Below, one piece after another: positions 44,737 through 56,305 of a DNA stretch of 64,000 bases; position 1 is the stretch's first letter; each line of letters opens with the position of its first letter. Source of the DNA: Euphorbia lathyris (Eukaryota > Streptophyta > Magnoliopsida > Malpighiales > Euphorbiaceae); assembly GCF_963576675.1 (NCBI RefSeq), contig NC_088916.1, positions 19,940,501 to 20,004,500 on the forward strand. Reading direction: 5' to 3'. The position numbers and the translations under genes were made by a program. Below the pieces are notes generated by a model. It made no database searches. It was not told where the DNA came from and saw only the letters and a program-made list of their open reading frames with translations.

Positions 44737-45257
44737 GGGTAAGAATGGCTCGAAAGCTACCTCGGTCGTGAACCGTAGGTAAGATGGCTAAAAAGCTACC
44801 TCGGTCGTGAACCGTAGGTAAGATGGCTAAAAAGCTACCTCGGTCGTGAACCGTAGGTAAGATGGCTAAAAAGCTACCTCGGTCGTGAACCGTAGGGAAG
44901 ATGGCTAAAAAGCTACCTCGATCGTGAATCGTAGGTAAGATGGCTAAAAAGCTACCTCGGTCGTGAACCGTAGGTAAGATGGCTAAAAAGCTACCTCGGT
45001 CGTGAACCGTAGGTAAGATGGCTAAAAAGCTACCTCGGTCGTGAACCGTAGGTAAGATGGCTAAAAAGCTACCTCGGTCGTGAACCGTAGGTAAGATGGC
45101 TAAAAAGCTACCTCGGTCGTGAACCGTAGGTAAGATGGCTAAAAAGCTACCTCGGTCGTGAACCGTAGGTAAGATGGCTAAAAAGCTACCTCGGTCGTGA
45201 ACCGTAGGTAAGATGGCTAAAAAGCTACCTTGGTCGTGAACCGTAGGTAAGATGGCT
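44737..45257. repeat. 39-bp tandem repeat, about 13 copies
   Basis: Near-identical direct copies of a 39-bp unit starting ggtaagatggctaaaaagct and ending cgtgaaccgta. Each unit holds a small inverted repeat (ggta...gct aaaa agc...tacc). It lies between the antisense ORF and the polypurine tract; tandem repeats in this region are common in Tat elements. Copies are almost identical, so the array is young or homogenised. Confidence 0.95.
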
Positions 45258-45607
45258 AAAGAGCAGAAAAGTTCTTTCTAACGATTCTGGATTCTTTTAA
45301 AACACCGTTGTGTGGAGCTAGTGTCTCAGAGGTTTAATGGGAACGTGTTTTGGTCTGGAATGATATAGACTAACGATTGTTTTTCTGTTGACTACCGTCT
45401 GTACTTTGACTGGTGTCACTGTTCTGTAAAAATTAGCTGTTGTCTGGAGTTCATATCTTGACAGTATTGGTTGCTGTCTGAGAGAAATGCAGGCGGAAAC
45501 GGACTGCAAATCGGAGGTCTGTGCACCTAGTAATTAATTATTTACTTTTTACCTTTATGTCAAATCGTACTTTTTTCACTATTTACGGGAATGCCATTCC
45601 CTTTTCC

Positions 45608-45614
45608 TATATAA
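45608..45614 (+). promoter_or_regulatory. TATA box of the antisense ORF
   Basis: tatataa in the context cctatataagg, 80 bp upstream of the ATG at 45694 and followed by a pyrimidine-rich leader (cttctctctcctctttctctc). This is a canonical plant core promoter on the strand opposite to gag-pol. Confidence 0.65.
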
Positions 45615-45693
45615 GGTGGTGGGGTTTCATTTCAACCCCACACCTTCTCTCTCCTCTTTCTCTCACTAGACTTCAATTTGGATTATTCTCGGG

Positions 45694-46506
45694 ATGGATT
45701 TAGATGAATGGGATGGCACTAGAGGCATGGACGAGGTTTACGTAAACCTGGATAGAGTGGATACCTTCCACGACCCTACGACGCATTTGAGCAGGACATG
45801 CTGCAACGAGGTAAGTAATTTCTCACTTTTATTTGATTCGAACTCTAGGCTTTAGCATTCCTATACGAACATGATTTGCATGCTAACCCTTAGACTGCCT
45901 TAGAGGACTTTAGCTAGAAAACGTGAATTCCTTTATTTACAAGTAACACCTGTTTATTTTTGTAAGAATGCGCGCTCTATGCATGTGAATAGTAAAACTA
46001 CGACTTTATGCATAAGAGACCGCCTCATCTTGCGCTGTGCCGACCACCTGGTATGTACCCTTGCCTTATTTTAGTGTAGTGGAATGCATGCATGTATGTA
46101 TGATTTCTGTTCTTGCCTATGCTGCTTTTTTCTTTTTTTCTTTTTTTTTCACATCTGTTTTTCTTCTCTTTTTTTTGTTCCCTTTTAGAGCGATCTTCAC
46201 GCCCACGAGCGGAGACAGAGTGAGTCGGTGCTGGAGGCCGATGCCAGGGTTGGCCAGGTGTACCAAGAGCGGAACGACCACTGGTCGGAGGTGATGCGGA
46301 GGGAGACTGCTGGACGTCTTGTCATCGAGGAGAGGGCGCGTGATGAGACGATTGGACGCCTCGCTGCCGAGGAGAGGGTGCATGTTGAGACCACAGGATG
46401 CCTCACTGCCGAGGAGAGAGCACGAGTTACCGAGGAGACCTTATCTGCGGAGCGAGCATCGTATTTGAGGGGGTTTGAGGCCTACTGGGACTTCCCTCCG
46501 TATTAG
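45694..46506 (+). CDS. antisense ORF of the Tat-type element, two exons
   Basis: Exon 1 is 45694-45810 (39 codons, MDLDEWDGTRGMDEVYVNLD...) and ends at a strong donor GTAAGT. Exon 2 is 46189-46506 after a pyrimidine-rich tract and AG; the phases fit and the joined frame gives 144 residues. The C-terminal half is charged and built from three 14-residue repeats of the form ETxGRLxxEERxxx (42-bp DNA repeats), likely a coiled coil, ending YWDFPPY. A TATA box and leader precede it. Extra ORFs antisense to pol are known in Tat elements; their function is unknown, and I assign none. The exon pair is inferred from signals only; another possible small exon near 46012-46051 would break the frame. Confidence 0.6.
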
Positions 46507-46978
46507 GCTCGTTATGTATCGCTTTGAAGCTTTTATTATTGCTTTGTAGCTTTTATTGGAGTTTCCCTGCTGTATAGCTGATGTATAGGGAGTGGGGTGG
46601 ATAGTAGGTAGGCTTTTTGTGAAAAGTAGGATAGGAAATGTATAACTCGTGATTCATATTACCATGCATTCAGTAGATTATTGGTGATTCCAATCATTCT
46701 CGTCAAATATATTCATGCCTTTATTTGTTTACAAACAACAGAAATACTTAGTCTCTTATACATTGTTTTTGTATTTGCTCAAGTCATAACTATTGTTACC
46801 AGGACCCGCCTTTCGGTTTTCGGATCCCGGCGATTTTTCTCCTCTCCTTTTACTATCCCGGAATTTTTAAATGAGTGCCCTTTCGGGTTTTCACCCATTG
46901 GGATTTCCCTTATTGTTGCATAGGTCGCCCTTTGCGGGTTTTCAACCTATCGGGAATTTTTCTTTATTTTTTTTTTTT
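46507..46978. other. spacer between antisense ORF and gag-pol
   Basis: No ORF supported. 46800-46960 contains two or three diverged copies of a ~55-bp unit with gccctttcgggttttcacccat. It includes the 3' ends of both convergent coding regions. Confidence 0.5.
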
Positions 46979-49900
46979 TTACGAAAAGTATTTCTTAAGC
47001 CTATCCAGGTTGGTAGGTTCGGAGAATTCCATGCCGTCCATTGTAGTTAACTTCACCGCTCCTTTGCTTAGTATCTTTTTCACGACGAATGGCCCTTCCC
47101 AGTTAGGCCTAAACTTCCCCCTTGGGCCGGTGTGCGTCACACGGATCTGTTTCAACACCAAATCTCCTTCTTTGATAGGGCCAGTCTTGACTTTTTTATT
47201 GAAAGCCCGAGCCATCCTTCTTTGATATAACTGTACATGGTAAAGGGCCTCCATCATTTTCTCATCAACTAAAGCCAACTGCTCATATTGCCTCTTCACC
47301 CATTCCGTTTCGGGAATTTCTGCTTCCACTGCGATTCTCAACGATCACTTTTCGATCTCAATCGGCAGGACTGCTTCTGTTCCGTATACCAAGGAGAATG
47401 GCGTTGCCTCAGTCGAGGTTCTGATTGTCGTGCGATAAGCCCACAACGCGAGTGGGAGGTGCTCATGCCAGTTCCGATGTGATTCCACCGTCTTTACGAG
47501 AATCCTTTTAAGGTTCTTATTAGCTGCTTCTACTGCCCCATTAGCCTGTGGACGGTACGGAGAAGACCTGTGATGTTCAATGCCATATTCTCGGAAAAGG
47601 TTCCTTACTTCCCCCTGAAATTGGACTCTGTTATCCGTGATCATGTGATGAGGCACTCCGAACCTGGTGATCAAGTGTTTTTCAATGAACTTTCTCATCT
47701 GCTTGGATCCCAGTTTGCTAAACGACTCTGCTTCTACCCATTTGGTGAAATAATCGATGGCGACTGCAATAAACTTATGTCCATTTGAAGCATTAGGCCT
47801 TACTTCGCCGATGATGTCAATGCCCCAGGCAGCGAATGGCCAAATAGGTGCTAGCACATGTAGTTCCATGGCCGGAAGATGACTGCAATCGCCGTGGATT
47901 TGACAATCATGACATTTCTTTGCATACTCGTTACAATCTCTTTCCATGGTGAGCCAATAGAAGCCTTGTCTGATAATTTTCTTAGCTAGTACTGCTCCTC
48001 CCATATGGGCTCCACAAATTCCCGAATGTACTGATTCCATTGCCTCGCGGGCTTCTCCCGCATCCAAGCATCTGAGTTGTAATCCATCAACGTGCCTTTT
48101 GTAAAGAAAGTCGTTGTGGATGACGAACTGACGAGCTAGCCTTCTAATCACAGCTTGATCCCTAGGTTCTGACTCTGCCGGATATGTCCCATCTTTCATG
48201 AAGTTCACGATATCGAAATACAATGGTTTTTCATCTGTCCCTAACAGCATTACGTCCTCGTAACATGGTTTGTGAGATCTTCTCAATACCAACGGCTTCG
48301 AAGCAAGGTTCCGGGGGTTGTCCCAAACTGACACCAAAGTAGCCAAGGTATCCGCCGCCTGGTTCTGTGCTCGAGGAATATGATAGAAACTACATTCCTT
48401 GAATCTTTGTGCCAACCCTTCTAGCTGATCCAGATATGGACGTAATCTTTCTTCTCTTACCTCCCAGTTTCCTTGTGCCTGTTCAATGATCAACTTTGAG
48501 TCCCCCCAGATTTCGACATATGACGCTCCCAGTGCCGCTAATGACTCTAAGCCATAAATGCATGCTTCATACTTAGCCATATTATTGGTGAGAGGGAAGG
48601 ATAACTTCTTGGCCATCAGGATCCTTTCTCCTTCCGGTGAGGTAAGTAGTACTCCTACTCCGGCTCCATTCGAATTAACTGCTCCATAGAAGAACATTTT
48701 CCACGGTATAACTTCGATTGCGTTCAAGTGCTCATCGGGGAAATCATAACTTATCTCTTCTTCCTCTGCATTCAGGGGCTGGTTGGCCAGAAATTCTGCC
48801 ACGGCCCTCCCTTTGATAACCTTCTTTGTCACATATTCTATGTCAAACTCGGACAAAAGTAACAACCATCTGGCTAACTTCCCCGTCAAGGATGGAGTTC
48901 GGTATAGATACTTCATGGGGTCCATCCGAGAAATAATGATCACTTTATACGATTGGAAATAGTGCCGCAGTTTCTTTGTCAACCATACTACTGCCACACA
49001 TGTCTTTTCGATCATGTTGTACTTGAGCTCATACTCCAGGAACTTCTTACTCAAATAATACACCGCGTGCTCCACACCGGTGTCTCCCTCTTGAGCCAAC
49101 ATTGCCCCAATAGATCGCTCCTCAATCGCTACATAGAGGAGAAGCGGCTTTCCTAGTTTAGGCAGTCTCAGCACTGGCGGATTAGACAAATAGCTCCGGA
49201 CGCTCTCCAAAGCTTGCTGACACTTATCATTCCAAACAGCGGGTTGGTCTTTCCTTAGCAACTTAAAGATTGGCTCGCAGATTGCGGTGAGTCTTGCTAT
49301 GAACCGACTGATATACTGAACCTGCCCCAGAAACCCTCTCACTTCCTTCTCATTTCTCGGCGCCGGCATCTCTTGTATGGCCTTCACTTTATTAGGATCC
49401 ACCTCGATTCCCTTATTTCCGATTACATAGCCTAAGATTTTCCCCGACGCAACGCCGAAAAAGCACTTCTTCGGGTTTAGCCTTAGCTTGAATTCTGCGA
49501 TTCGGGCCAAAAACTTCTCGAGCGCGGCAAAATGCCCTTCTCTTGTCTCTGATTTGACCATCATATCATCCACGTAGACTTCTACCTCCTTGTGTATCAT
49601 ATCATGGAACAGTGCTGTGGCCATTCTATGGTAAGTTGCCCCGGCGTTTTTCAAACCAAACGGCATTACCCTGTAACAGTATGTCCCCCACTCAGTTGTG
49701 AACGAGGTTTTCGCTTTGTGCTTTTCGGCCATCTGAACTTGCATGTAGCCCATGAAACCGTCCACATTCGTGTGTAATACACTTGACGCTGCGCTGTCGA
49801 TCAATACGTCGATATGAGGTAATGCGAACTCATCCTTGGGGCATGCCTTGTTAAGATCTCTGTAATCAACGCACATTCTCACTTTGCCGTCCTTCTTTGC

Positions 49901-52003
49901 GATGGGTACCACATTTGCGACCCAAAGGGGATAGTCGATTACTTCGATGAATCCTGCTTCTAACTGTTTCTTCACCTCCTCTCTGATCTTATCTGCCCAT
50001 TCTGGTCTCATACGTCGGAGCTTCTGCTTTACGGGCTTCGCTTCGGGGTAAGTTGGAATGCGATGGGTTACGATTGATTGATCAATTCCAGGCATGTCTT
50101 CGTATGTCCAAGCGAATACAATTTCGTATTTTTTAATTATTCTCTCAAATTCTTTTCTCTCTTCAATAGTTAATGCTTGAGCAATTTGTATAAGTTTAGG
50201 ATTTTCATCCGTACCAAGATTGAAAGTTGACATTTCTATCGTATTGATTTCAAATGTAGGCATGTTATATGAATGAGAATGCATGGAATGATCATGATCA
50301 ACATCAAGCAAGTAAGCAAAATCAGAATTCATTTCATTGATAGCATGGGTGATTACATCATCTGATTCAAACAAAGCAGTAATATAATTTTCATCATTAG
50401 GGCCTTCGGACTTCTCGTGAATTTTGGAGGTACTAGGCTCATCTCCCGCTCCCGTAGTTGCTTCGATGGTGATGACCTGCTCCTCGGCATTTAAATCCAG
50501 CATCATGATCTCCTCGACAAAGCAGCTCGCCTTTCCTTTGCCCCAGTCGGCAACATCATTGAAGATTTCGAACCCTGGCAGAATCTTCCCTTCCGTGCTA
50601 GTCCATGCCTCGGGGGTTCCTGAATATGCCTTCCCATGCCCCTCGCTCACAAAATACTTCCTCAAGCCTACTTTTCCTTCAGCATTCGCATTGGACGGAC
50701 TCCCCTGCTCATATCCCAAACCTCTCCGGGTTTTCTGACTCTTAAAATCCGGAAATTCTGGCAACCCCTGATGGTGTGCTCCTAAACCCATTCCCGGGAT
50801 GAAACCTCCCTTTATCATTTTCACCACATCGGTGGTCATGCTCGACTCGTAAATCCCGGAGACTTGGAATCCGGAGAAAAGTTGAGGCTCAATTCCCAGT
50901 GCTGCCACCGAACTCAATTTCTCAGCTCTAATTGTTACTATCTCCTCCCCGAAGGGGAATTTAATCATTTGGTGGAGCGTGGAGGGCACACATCCTAACT
51001 TATGGAACCAAGGGCGTCCCAACAGCACAGCAAAAGTTACCGGGATATCCAACACCGTGAACTCAGTTTCTTCCTCGTGCGGCCCCACTTTCAACTTGGC
51101 CTTGAAGACTCCTTCAATGTGCCTACGGCTGTCATCATATGCTCTAATCACTGTTTCAGAGGCCGTCAAGTCTCCTCTTTCCACTCCCAACTTCGACAAG
51201 AGTTTCAACAGACAAACATTAATGGCCGATCCATCATCGACCATCACACAGCTAGTCTTCTTCCCGTTAATTTCCGCTCGGATATACAATGGCTTATTAT
51301 GAGCCTTCCGCTCTTCTGGGAGATCCTCATCGGTAAATGTGATCTCAGTCTTCTTTCGAGCCATAATTTCCCCTACTAGCGCTGCCGGCTCAGTATCGGT
51401 GGAAATAACCAAATTCTGCAACTCCTTCATCAGGTTCTCACGATGGTACTTAGAATGGCATAAAACTTCCCAGACCGTAGACTTAGCTTGCGTCTTCTTC
51501 AACTGCTCAAGAACTTGGTCATCGGGCTTAGGAGCCGACCCTTCTCCAATCTCAGTCTCTACCATTGGTGCCTTTCCCTCGGCCACACGACCTGATCTCG
51601 TCATTACCGTAATTTCCGGCTCATCATCCGATTCGTCCCAAATGTTAATAGGAACCCTTCGATTGGCATCCTCCTCGTCCGAGGAACTCTCCCAAATGTC
51701 CACGACCATTAAATCCATGATGTGAGGAACACTCGGATTCAGGACAAAGGGATCCGCTGATCCGTACAAAGCCCAACCTATCAACTCATCATAGTCACGG
51801 AGGGACACCCTGCTCATCCTCCTTGCGGCCAACAGAATAGCACCTCGTTGTATGCACATAAGCTGCACCTTATCGCTCATTGTCTCATTACACTGCTCAT
51901 AACGGTGCCTCCACCTTCTAGCATAATCCACAAAATGTTCCTCGGGGAATTGCCTAATCCTGTCCAGATCATCCAGGGATCCCGTCCATGGAATGTACAT
52001 TTC

Positions 52004-52225
52004 ATATCTCGCCACAAAGGCATTTCGGAGCGGTATCCAATGACCCATCTCCTCCTCTGATAGACCCTGATGCCACAATAAGGCTTCACCCATCAAGGTT
52101 TCCGGAAAATGTTCATGCAACTCACACTGCGGAAATCCGGCATCATACATATGATTGCGAAATATCCTCGCATGCTCCACAGGATCCTGGTATCCACTAT
52201 ACCTAGGCATTGCTAACACCGCATC
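52004..52225 (-). other. gag capsid-like module 4
   Basis: PRYSGYQDPVEHA, then TLMGEALLWHQGLS, then GHWIPLRNAF, followed by its own C-terminal capsid-like part (EEHFVDYARRWRHRYEQC ... at about 51790-51960). It is the last of three modules inserted between the zinc motif and the protease. Confidence 0.8.
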
Positions 52226-52276
52226 AGGTGTTTGGTAAGACCGGGAGTCAGGGGGTTGCTCTGCCGGCATCCATAC

Positions 52277-52504
52277 TGTATACTCCTTGATAAATCTTTT
52301 CGTCATTGCTGCCCAATCGGTCTTAGCATACATCGGCAGCGACATGTACCACATTAACGGCTCACCCATCAACGAATTACAAAACAAGCTAGTGATCTCT
52401 TCTTCTTTAAAACCCAAGGGCGCCATGGCTGATAAGTAGAAGTGAAGGTGCTCCATAGGGTCCTTGTTGCCATTATATTTGCTAACCCTCGGTAGCGGAC
52501 GCTT
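52277..52504 (-). other. gag capsid-like module 3
   Basis: SKYNGNKDPMEHL, then SLMGEPLMWYMSLP, then TDWAAMTKRF. Same pattern; closest by eye to module 2 (shared LxGEPLxW). Confidence 0.8.
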
Positions 52505-52555
52505 GATAGGTCCAATCTGCATTGCGAAGCGCTCTGCGGCCCTGTCCTTGGCTCT

Positions 52556-52783
52556 TTGGTACTTTTCTAAGAATAAATCTGATAATTGATCCCAATCATG
52601 CTTGCAAGAGTCGGGTAATGAGTGGAACCATTCCAAAGGCTCGCCTACTAGCGAATGATGAAACCACTGAGCAATCTCATCTGCTCCGAAGGATTCAATA
52701 AACATGTTGTGCATATATTCACGCAAGTGCACCTCGGGATCTCTTCCTCCACTAAACAAACTCAAATCTGGCACAATAGTCCG
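52556..52783 (-). other. gag capsid-like module 2
   Basis: SLFSGGRDPEVHL, then SLVGEPLEWFHSLP, then HDWDQLSDLF: same pattern as module 1 ([FY]-x-G-x2-D-P-x2-H; L-x-G-[EA]-x-L-x-W; W-x2-[LM]-x3-F). It lies after the zinc motif, where a Tat element would normally proceed to protease. Confidence 0.8.
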
Positions 52784-53656
52784 AGACGACCCTTCTCCAG
52801 TCTCTTCAGCACTATCCTCATCATACGATGCTCCACCATCTGACCCTTCTTCCATCGGTTCATCCTCTCGTTCCTCACCCAAGAAGGACACATACCGACC
52901 TTTTCCCACATTGCTTTTTTCGACGGAGTCCAACAACTCCTCTACATCTTCCTTAAAGGATTCCATCACTACAGTTTCTGTCAAACCAGCTCCGATCACG
53001 CTCACCCTATGATTAGGCAATGGATTGCGCCTAACGGAAGGGTTTGCTGACGAAGGATCAGCTATCTTCTTCTCCTCAATCAAATCTTGGATTTCGTGTT
53101 TCAGCCTCTCGCAATTCTCAATCGTATGTCCATAACTGCTGTGGAACTCACAGTACCCTCTAGCCTGAATCTGCGGAGTAGGTTGAGCTTTGTTATACGG
53201 GGTAAGGGCTTTCAACAATCCCTTTTTCTGCAGACGCTCGAAAACTTTAGCATAGGTATGATCGAACTTGGCGAACCGCCTCTTTTCAATAGCATTAAGA
53301 TCAACCACTTTCACTGCTGCGGATTCCGTACTCGCGCTAGGCCCTCCGGCACTATATCCAGACTTCGTCCACTTGGTATAAGCTTTCTTCGGCTCCCCAT
53401 CACCTTCGACAGTCAAGGCACAACTATACATCTGATTGAAATCCGTAAACGGCATATACCGCAACTCATTCTTGATATACGACAACATGTTGCCAACCAC
53501 CATTCGGATCTGATCCTGCTCGAGCGGCTTTTGTTTCATCACTGCGGCCTTAGCCCTCCATCTTTTCACAAAATCGGAAAAGGATTCCCCAGCCTATTGC
53601 TTAGTGCTCTCTAGCTCTTTCAAAGTGACCTCCAGCATGGTGTTGAAGCTATACTA

Positions 53657-53872
53657 AGCGATGAATGACTTCGCTAACTCCTTCCAATCCCTCTTTGTCA
53701 CCATCGGCAATGCATGGAACCATGTGAGGGCAGCCCCCTCTAGGTACGTGTTAAACAGCCCCAGGACTTGATCCTCAGTCAGGATCGTGTGCTTTATCAC
53801 CGCAACATACTGATTCATGTGAGCGGTGGGATCTCCGGTTCCATCGAACTTTTTCATGTCGGGGAGACAAAA
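53657..53872 (-). other. gag capsid-like module 1
   Basis: KKFDGTGDPTAHM, then YLEGAALTWFHALP, then RDWKELAKSF. It is the canonical Retrotrans_gag core, followed after two amber codons by a C-terminal part (ESFSDFVKRWRAKA) and the zinc motif. Confidence 0.8.
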
Positions 53873-54373
53873 TTTCAGAGGCAAAGCTGTTGCCGACAAA
53901 CAATTCTTCAAGTTATAGAAGTCCTGACTTCCGGAACTTCCTCCACGCAAGTCCTGCACTTCCTATGTGATGTGTTGCTTCCACTCCTCTTCCTTAGCTT
54001 TCTCTTTCTCTAACTGTTTTCGGATATAATCCTGATAATCCTCCTCATTCCCAAAGCGAGGGCCATCGTTCACCTCATTCTCAGCACGCTTACTACCACT
54101 CTTGTTGTCCTTCAGTGCTAACTCAGCTAGCTGGGCCAAGATTGCGGCCAGCTGATCATTAATATTGTTCACAGAATTCTCCAATTCAGCCACCTTCTCG
54201 TCGGTCGCAGACATACTGACGGAAGACTGAGTATACCCAGACGAAGATGATTCAGAAGCCACAACTACTGATTCCGAACTGTCTACTCGTCGCTGATCAA
54301 ACTGTCTGACAAGCCGATTACTCTCGCGAAACCACAATCGCTTAATGATGATGTCTGCGCGAACGGTATCCAT

Positions 54374-55960
54374 TAGTATGTATGCATGATTATATGCATG
54401 ATTCGTGGTGTGTGCGTTTATTTATTTACGATTATAAGATAAGAAGAACAAACGTTAGTTCTATTTACACGTATCACAACATCTCTCTTCCACCCTTATT
54501 CCTCCACACACTCGTTGGTCCAGGTCTCTTTCCTAGGATTTTGGTTTTTGGCTCACCTTGCGGTCCAGGGGACGCGTGATGCCGTCGATTATTGCGGAAA
54601 AGTAAATCACCCATCAGACAATACAGCTCGTTTTGACGTATCCACGTCTGGTGACTAAGAAATTGACCAAGTTGGATTGTCCTTTCAGAATAACTCGTCT
54701 TTTGTCCTTTTGCGAGGCGCATTAATTCGGGTTTTGACTCCCTTTGAGCGCATCTCAGTTTTTAGACGTGGTTCGAGTTATTCTTCTAGTTCAATCGTTC
54801 GTTATTGTCGATGACTCGTTCCCTTTTGTTCGCGTGGGTTCGTGTCTCGATTTTGGATTACAACGGGATCTTTTGGATCTATCGAGAGACGTAACCGCAT
54901 GTTTATTTAGTGATGGAATCACTTTTGGATTTTATTTTAGGGAACGGACTCATCGTGTAACGCGTTTGTTCTTAGCGTTGAGGATCCGTTCGCTCATTTT
55001 AGCTACGTGAAAAAGACGGCGGGTCTTATTTTGAGCGCACGGTAACCTTTCGGCTAGCAACAGTTCGTTGTTCTTCCCAATCCACGGGATATATCGTCTT
55101 AGTGTGGCTATAGAAAATCAACGTTTCGTTGAATCGCATGCTTATTCAAAGCGAGGACATCACCGTTCTCTTTCCTTTAGGCACGAATTAAGCAAACACG
55201 TACATCGGGCCATATTTCTTGCAGTTTTGGTAACGGTCGAAATGATCGAGTCGTTAGTCAAAACCTGCAGTCTCGTCCATATGGCGCAATTATATGGTTT
55301 GGCTTAATTCGGCTTCAAAGTTTTAAACAGGGTATACACTCGTTCGAGGCACGTATTCAACTGCATTGGTTTATTTTCTTTAACTACTCTTGAGATTGAC
55401 ATATATCGTAGTCTCGGAATGATTTTGGTCGATTAGTTCATTTTTCTTTTCTTTTATTTTCTTAGTCACCTTTACGGACACATCCATTTCTCTTAAGAAC
55501 GACACGAGGCATAACGTAAAAGCTCGTCTTTCATTCGGAAGGGACGGGCTACTTGTGCGAAACTTTTCACGTTATGACAGGGTCGTTCAGGACAGAAATG
55601 TTCTTCGTTTTCATTTCGTCTTGATCTCGTTTTATCCCAATTTATTTAAAGAATGTGAATAACGGCTACTGTTAATATAGACTTTTGTATCGAAATGTAA
55701 CTATCCTTAACACCGAACCGATTCATACTAATACGTGCTTACGTCATAACGTATTTCCTGAACACGTGCCTTCGTCGGGACACCGAAAGGGACAAGTCGG
55801 GTCGCACATGTTCATTCATACGAGATAACTAAGTCGTCTTTAGTTCAAATCGTTTCGATGTTTTAGGGTAATTAGTATGTCGATTCATGAGTATATATTA
55901 ACGCATCGTCTCATTTTCTTTACATACTTTAGGATTAGACACGTATCATGGCGGTTTAAA
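54374..55960 (-). other. gypsy 5' untranslated leader
   Basis: About 1.6 kb between the leader start and the gag ATG. No ORF with recognisable content on either strand; short plus-strand ORFs at 54744-55307 look random. Ogre-type elements carry an extra ORF upstream of gag, but none is visible here. Confidence 0.6.
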
Positions 55961-56025
55961 AACACGAACTGATTCATTTATCACATCAAAAATAGTAACA
56001 GGTAATCCTATGGAAACTTCTAATA
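55961..56025 (-). repeat. 65-bp LINE-derived segment inside the gypsy leader
   Basis: Nearly identical to 41126-41190, the RNase H C-terminal region (LEVSIGLPVTIFDVINESV on the minus strand) of the LINE remnant beyond the other LTR. It marks a shared junction between LINE and leader sequence on both sides of the element. Confidence 0.8.
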
Positions 56026-56288
56026 ATATGCTGACACGGCTGACCGCGGGACCTCACAGGACCGCACAGATTCGCCCCTAACGAATGGATGGGGACCCTC
56101 TGGCGCCTTACTGTAAGGGGGAACTTACGCTAGCCTCTTTCGAGCGACGAATGGACTCTCGCTAGAGGTTTCGCGGAAATTACCCAAAGGGTTTGCAATA
56201 ATGCACATGAATGCATACGAAAAGAAGTAAAACGATTCGTCCCCGTTAAGGGCTTAATACACGCCTTCCGAAATCAAATTTCTCGCTT

Positions 56289-56305
56289 CCCCAGCAGAGT
56301 CGCCA
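56289..56305 (-). other. gypsy primer-binding site
   Basis: Minus strand TGGCGACTCTGCTGGGG, two bases inside the 5' LTR end. This sequence is typical of Tat-lineage elements; which tRNA it matches cannot be checked here. The same motif is repeated at 41460-41476 outside the 3' LTR. Confidence 0.8.

Larger units (their letters stand above)
46979..54373 (-). pseudogene. gag-pol of the Tat-type element, four capsid-like modules, four stops
   Basis: One minus-strand frame from ATG 54373 to 46979, broken only by TAG at 53963-53965, 53654-53656 and 53594-53596 and TGA at 47345-47347. Fused-codon order: capsid module 1 (168-239) and its C-terminal part; zinc motif C-x2-H-x4-H-x4-C (YCEFHSSYGHTIENC, about 408-421); capsid-like modules 2-4 (about 533-605, 625-698, 718-790), the last with its own C-terminal part; protease (VMVDDGSAIN, about 1043); a G-patch (GFIPGMGLG); reverse transcriptase with YVDD at 1600; RNase H; a second RNase H (from about 1892); integrase (HHCC with CHDCQ, then GIDIIG, ITDN, VEAANK), and a chromodomain-less C-terminus (DLVLKQI, WEGPFVVKKI). 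In the second RNase H the first catalytic Asp (expected FDGA) is Tyr (FFYGA). Copying would need another element's proteins. Confidence 0.9.

Noticed and set aside
44737..45257. Regular direct repeats resembling a CRISPR array
   Set aside because: The units are contiguous with no unique spacers and the context is a plant retrotransposon.
46012..46051. Small extra exon in the antisense ORF
   Set aside because: Possible splice sites exist but including it shifts the frame of the following exon; direct joining of 45810 to 46189 keeps the frame.
50424..53614. Plus-strand ORFs of 100-175 residues across gag-pol
   Set aside because: Antisense shadows of the long minus-strand frame; no start context, no motifs, no splice or promoter signals like those of the 45694-46506 ORF.
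54744..55307. Plus-strand ORFs in the gypsy leader as a possible extra Ogre-type ORF
   Set aside because: An Ogre ORF1 should be on the coding (minus) strand; these are short, unrelated and without motifs.
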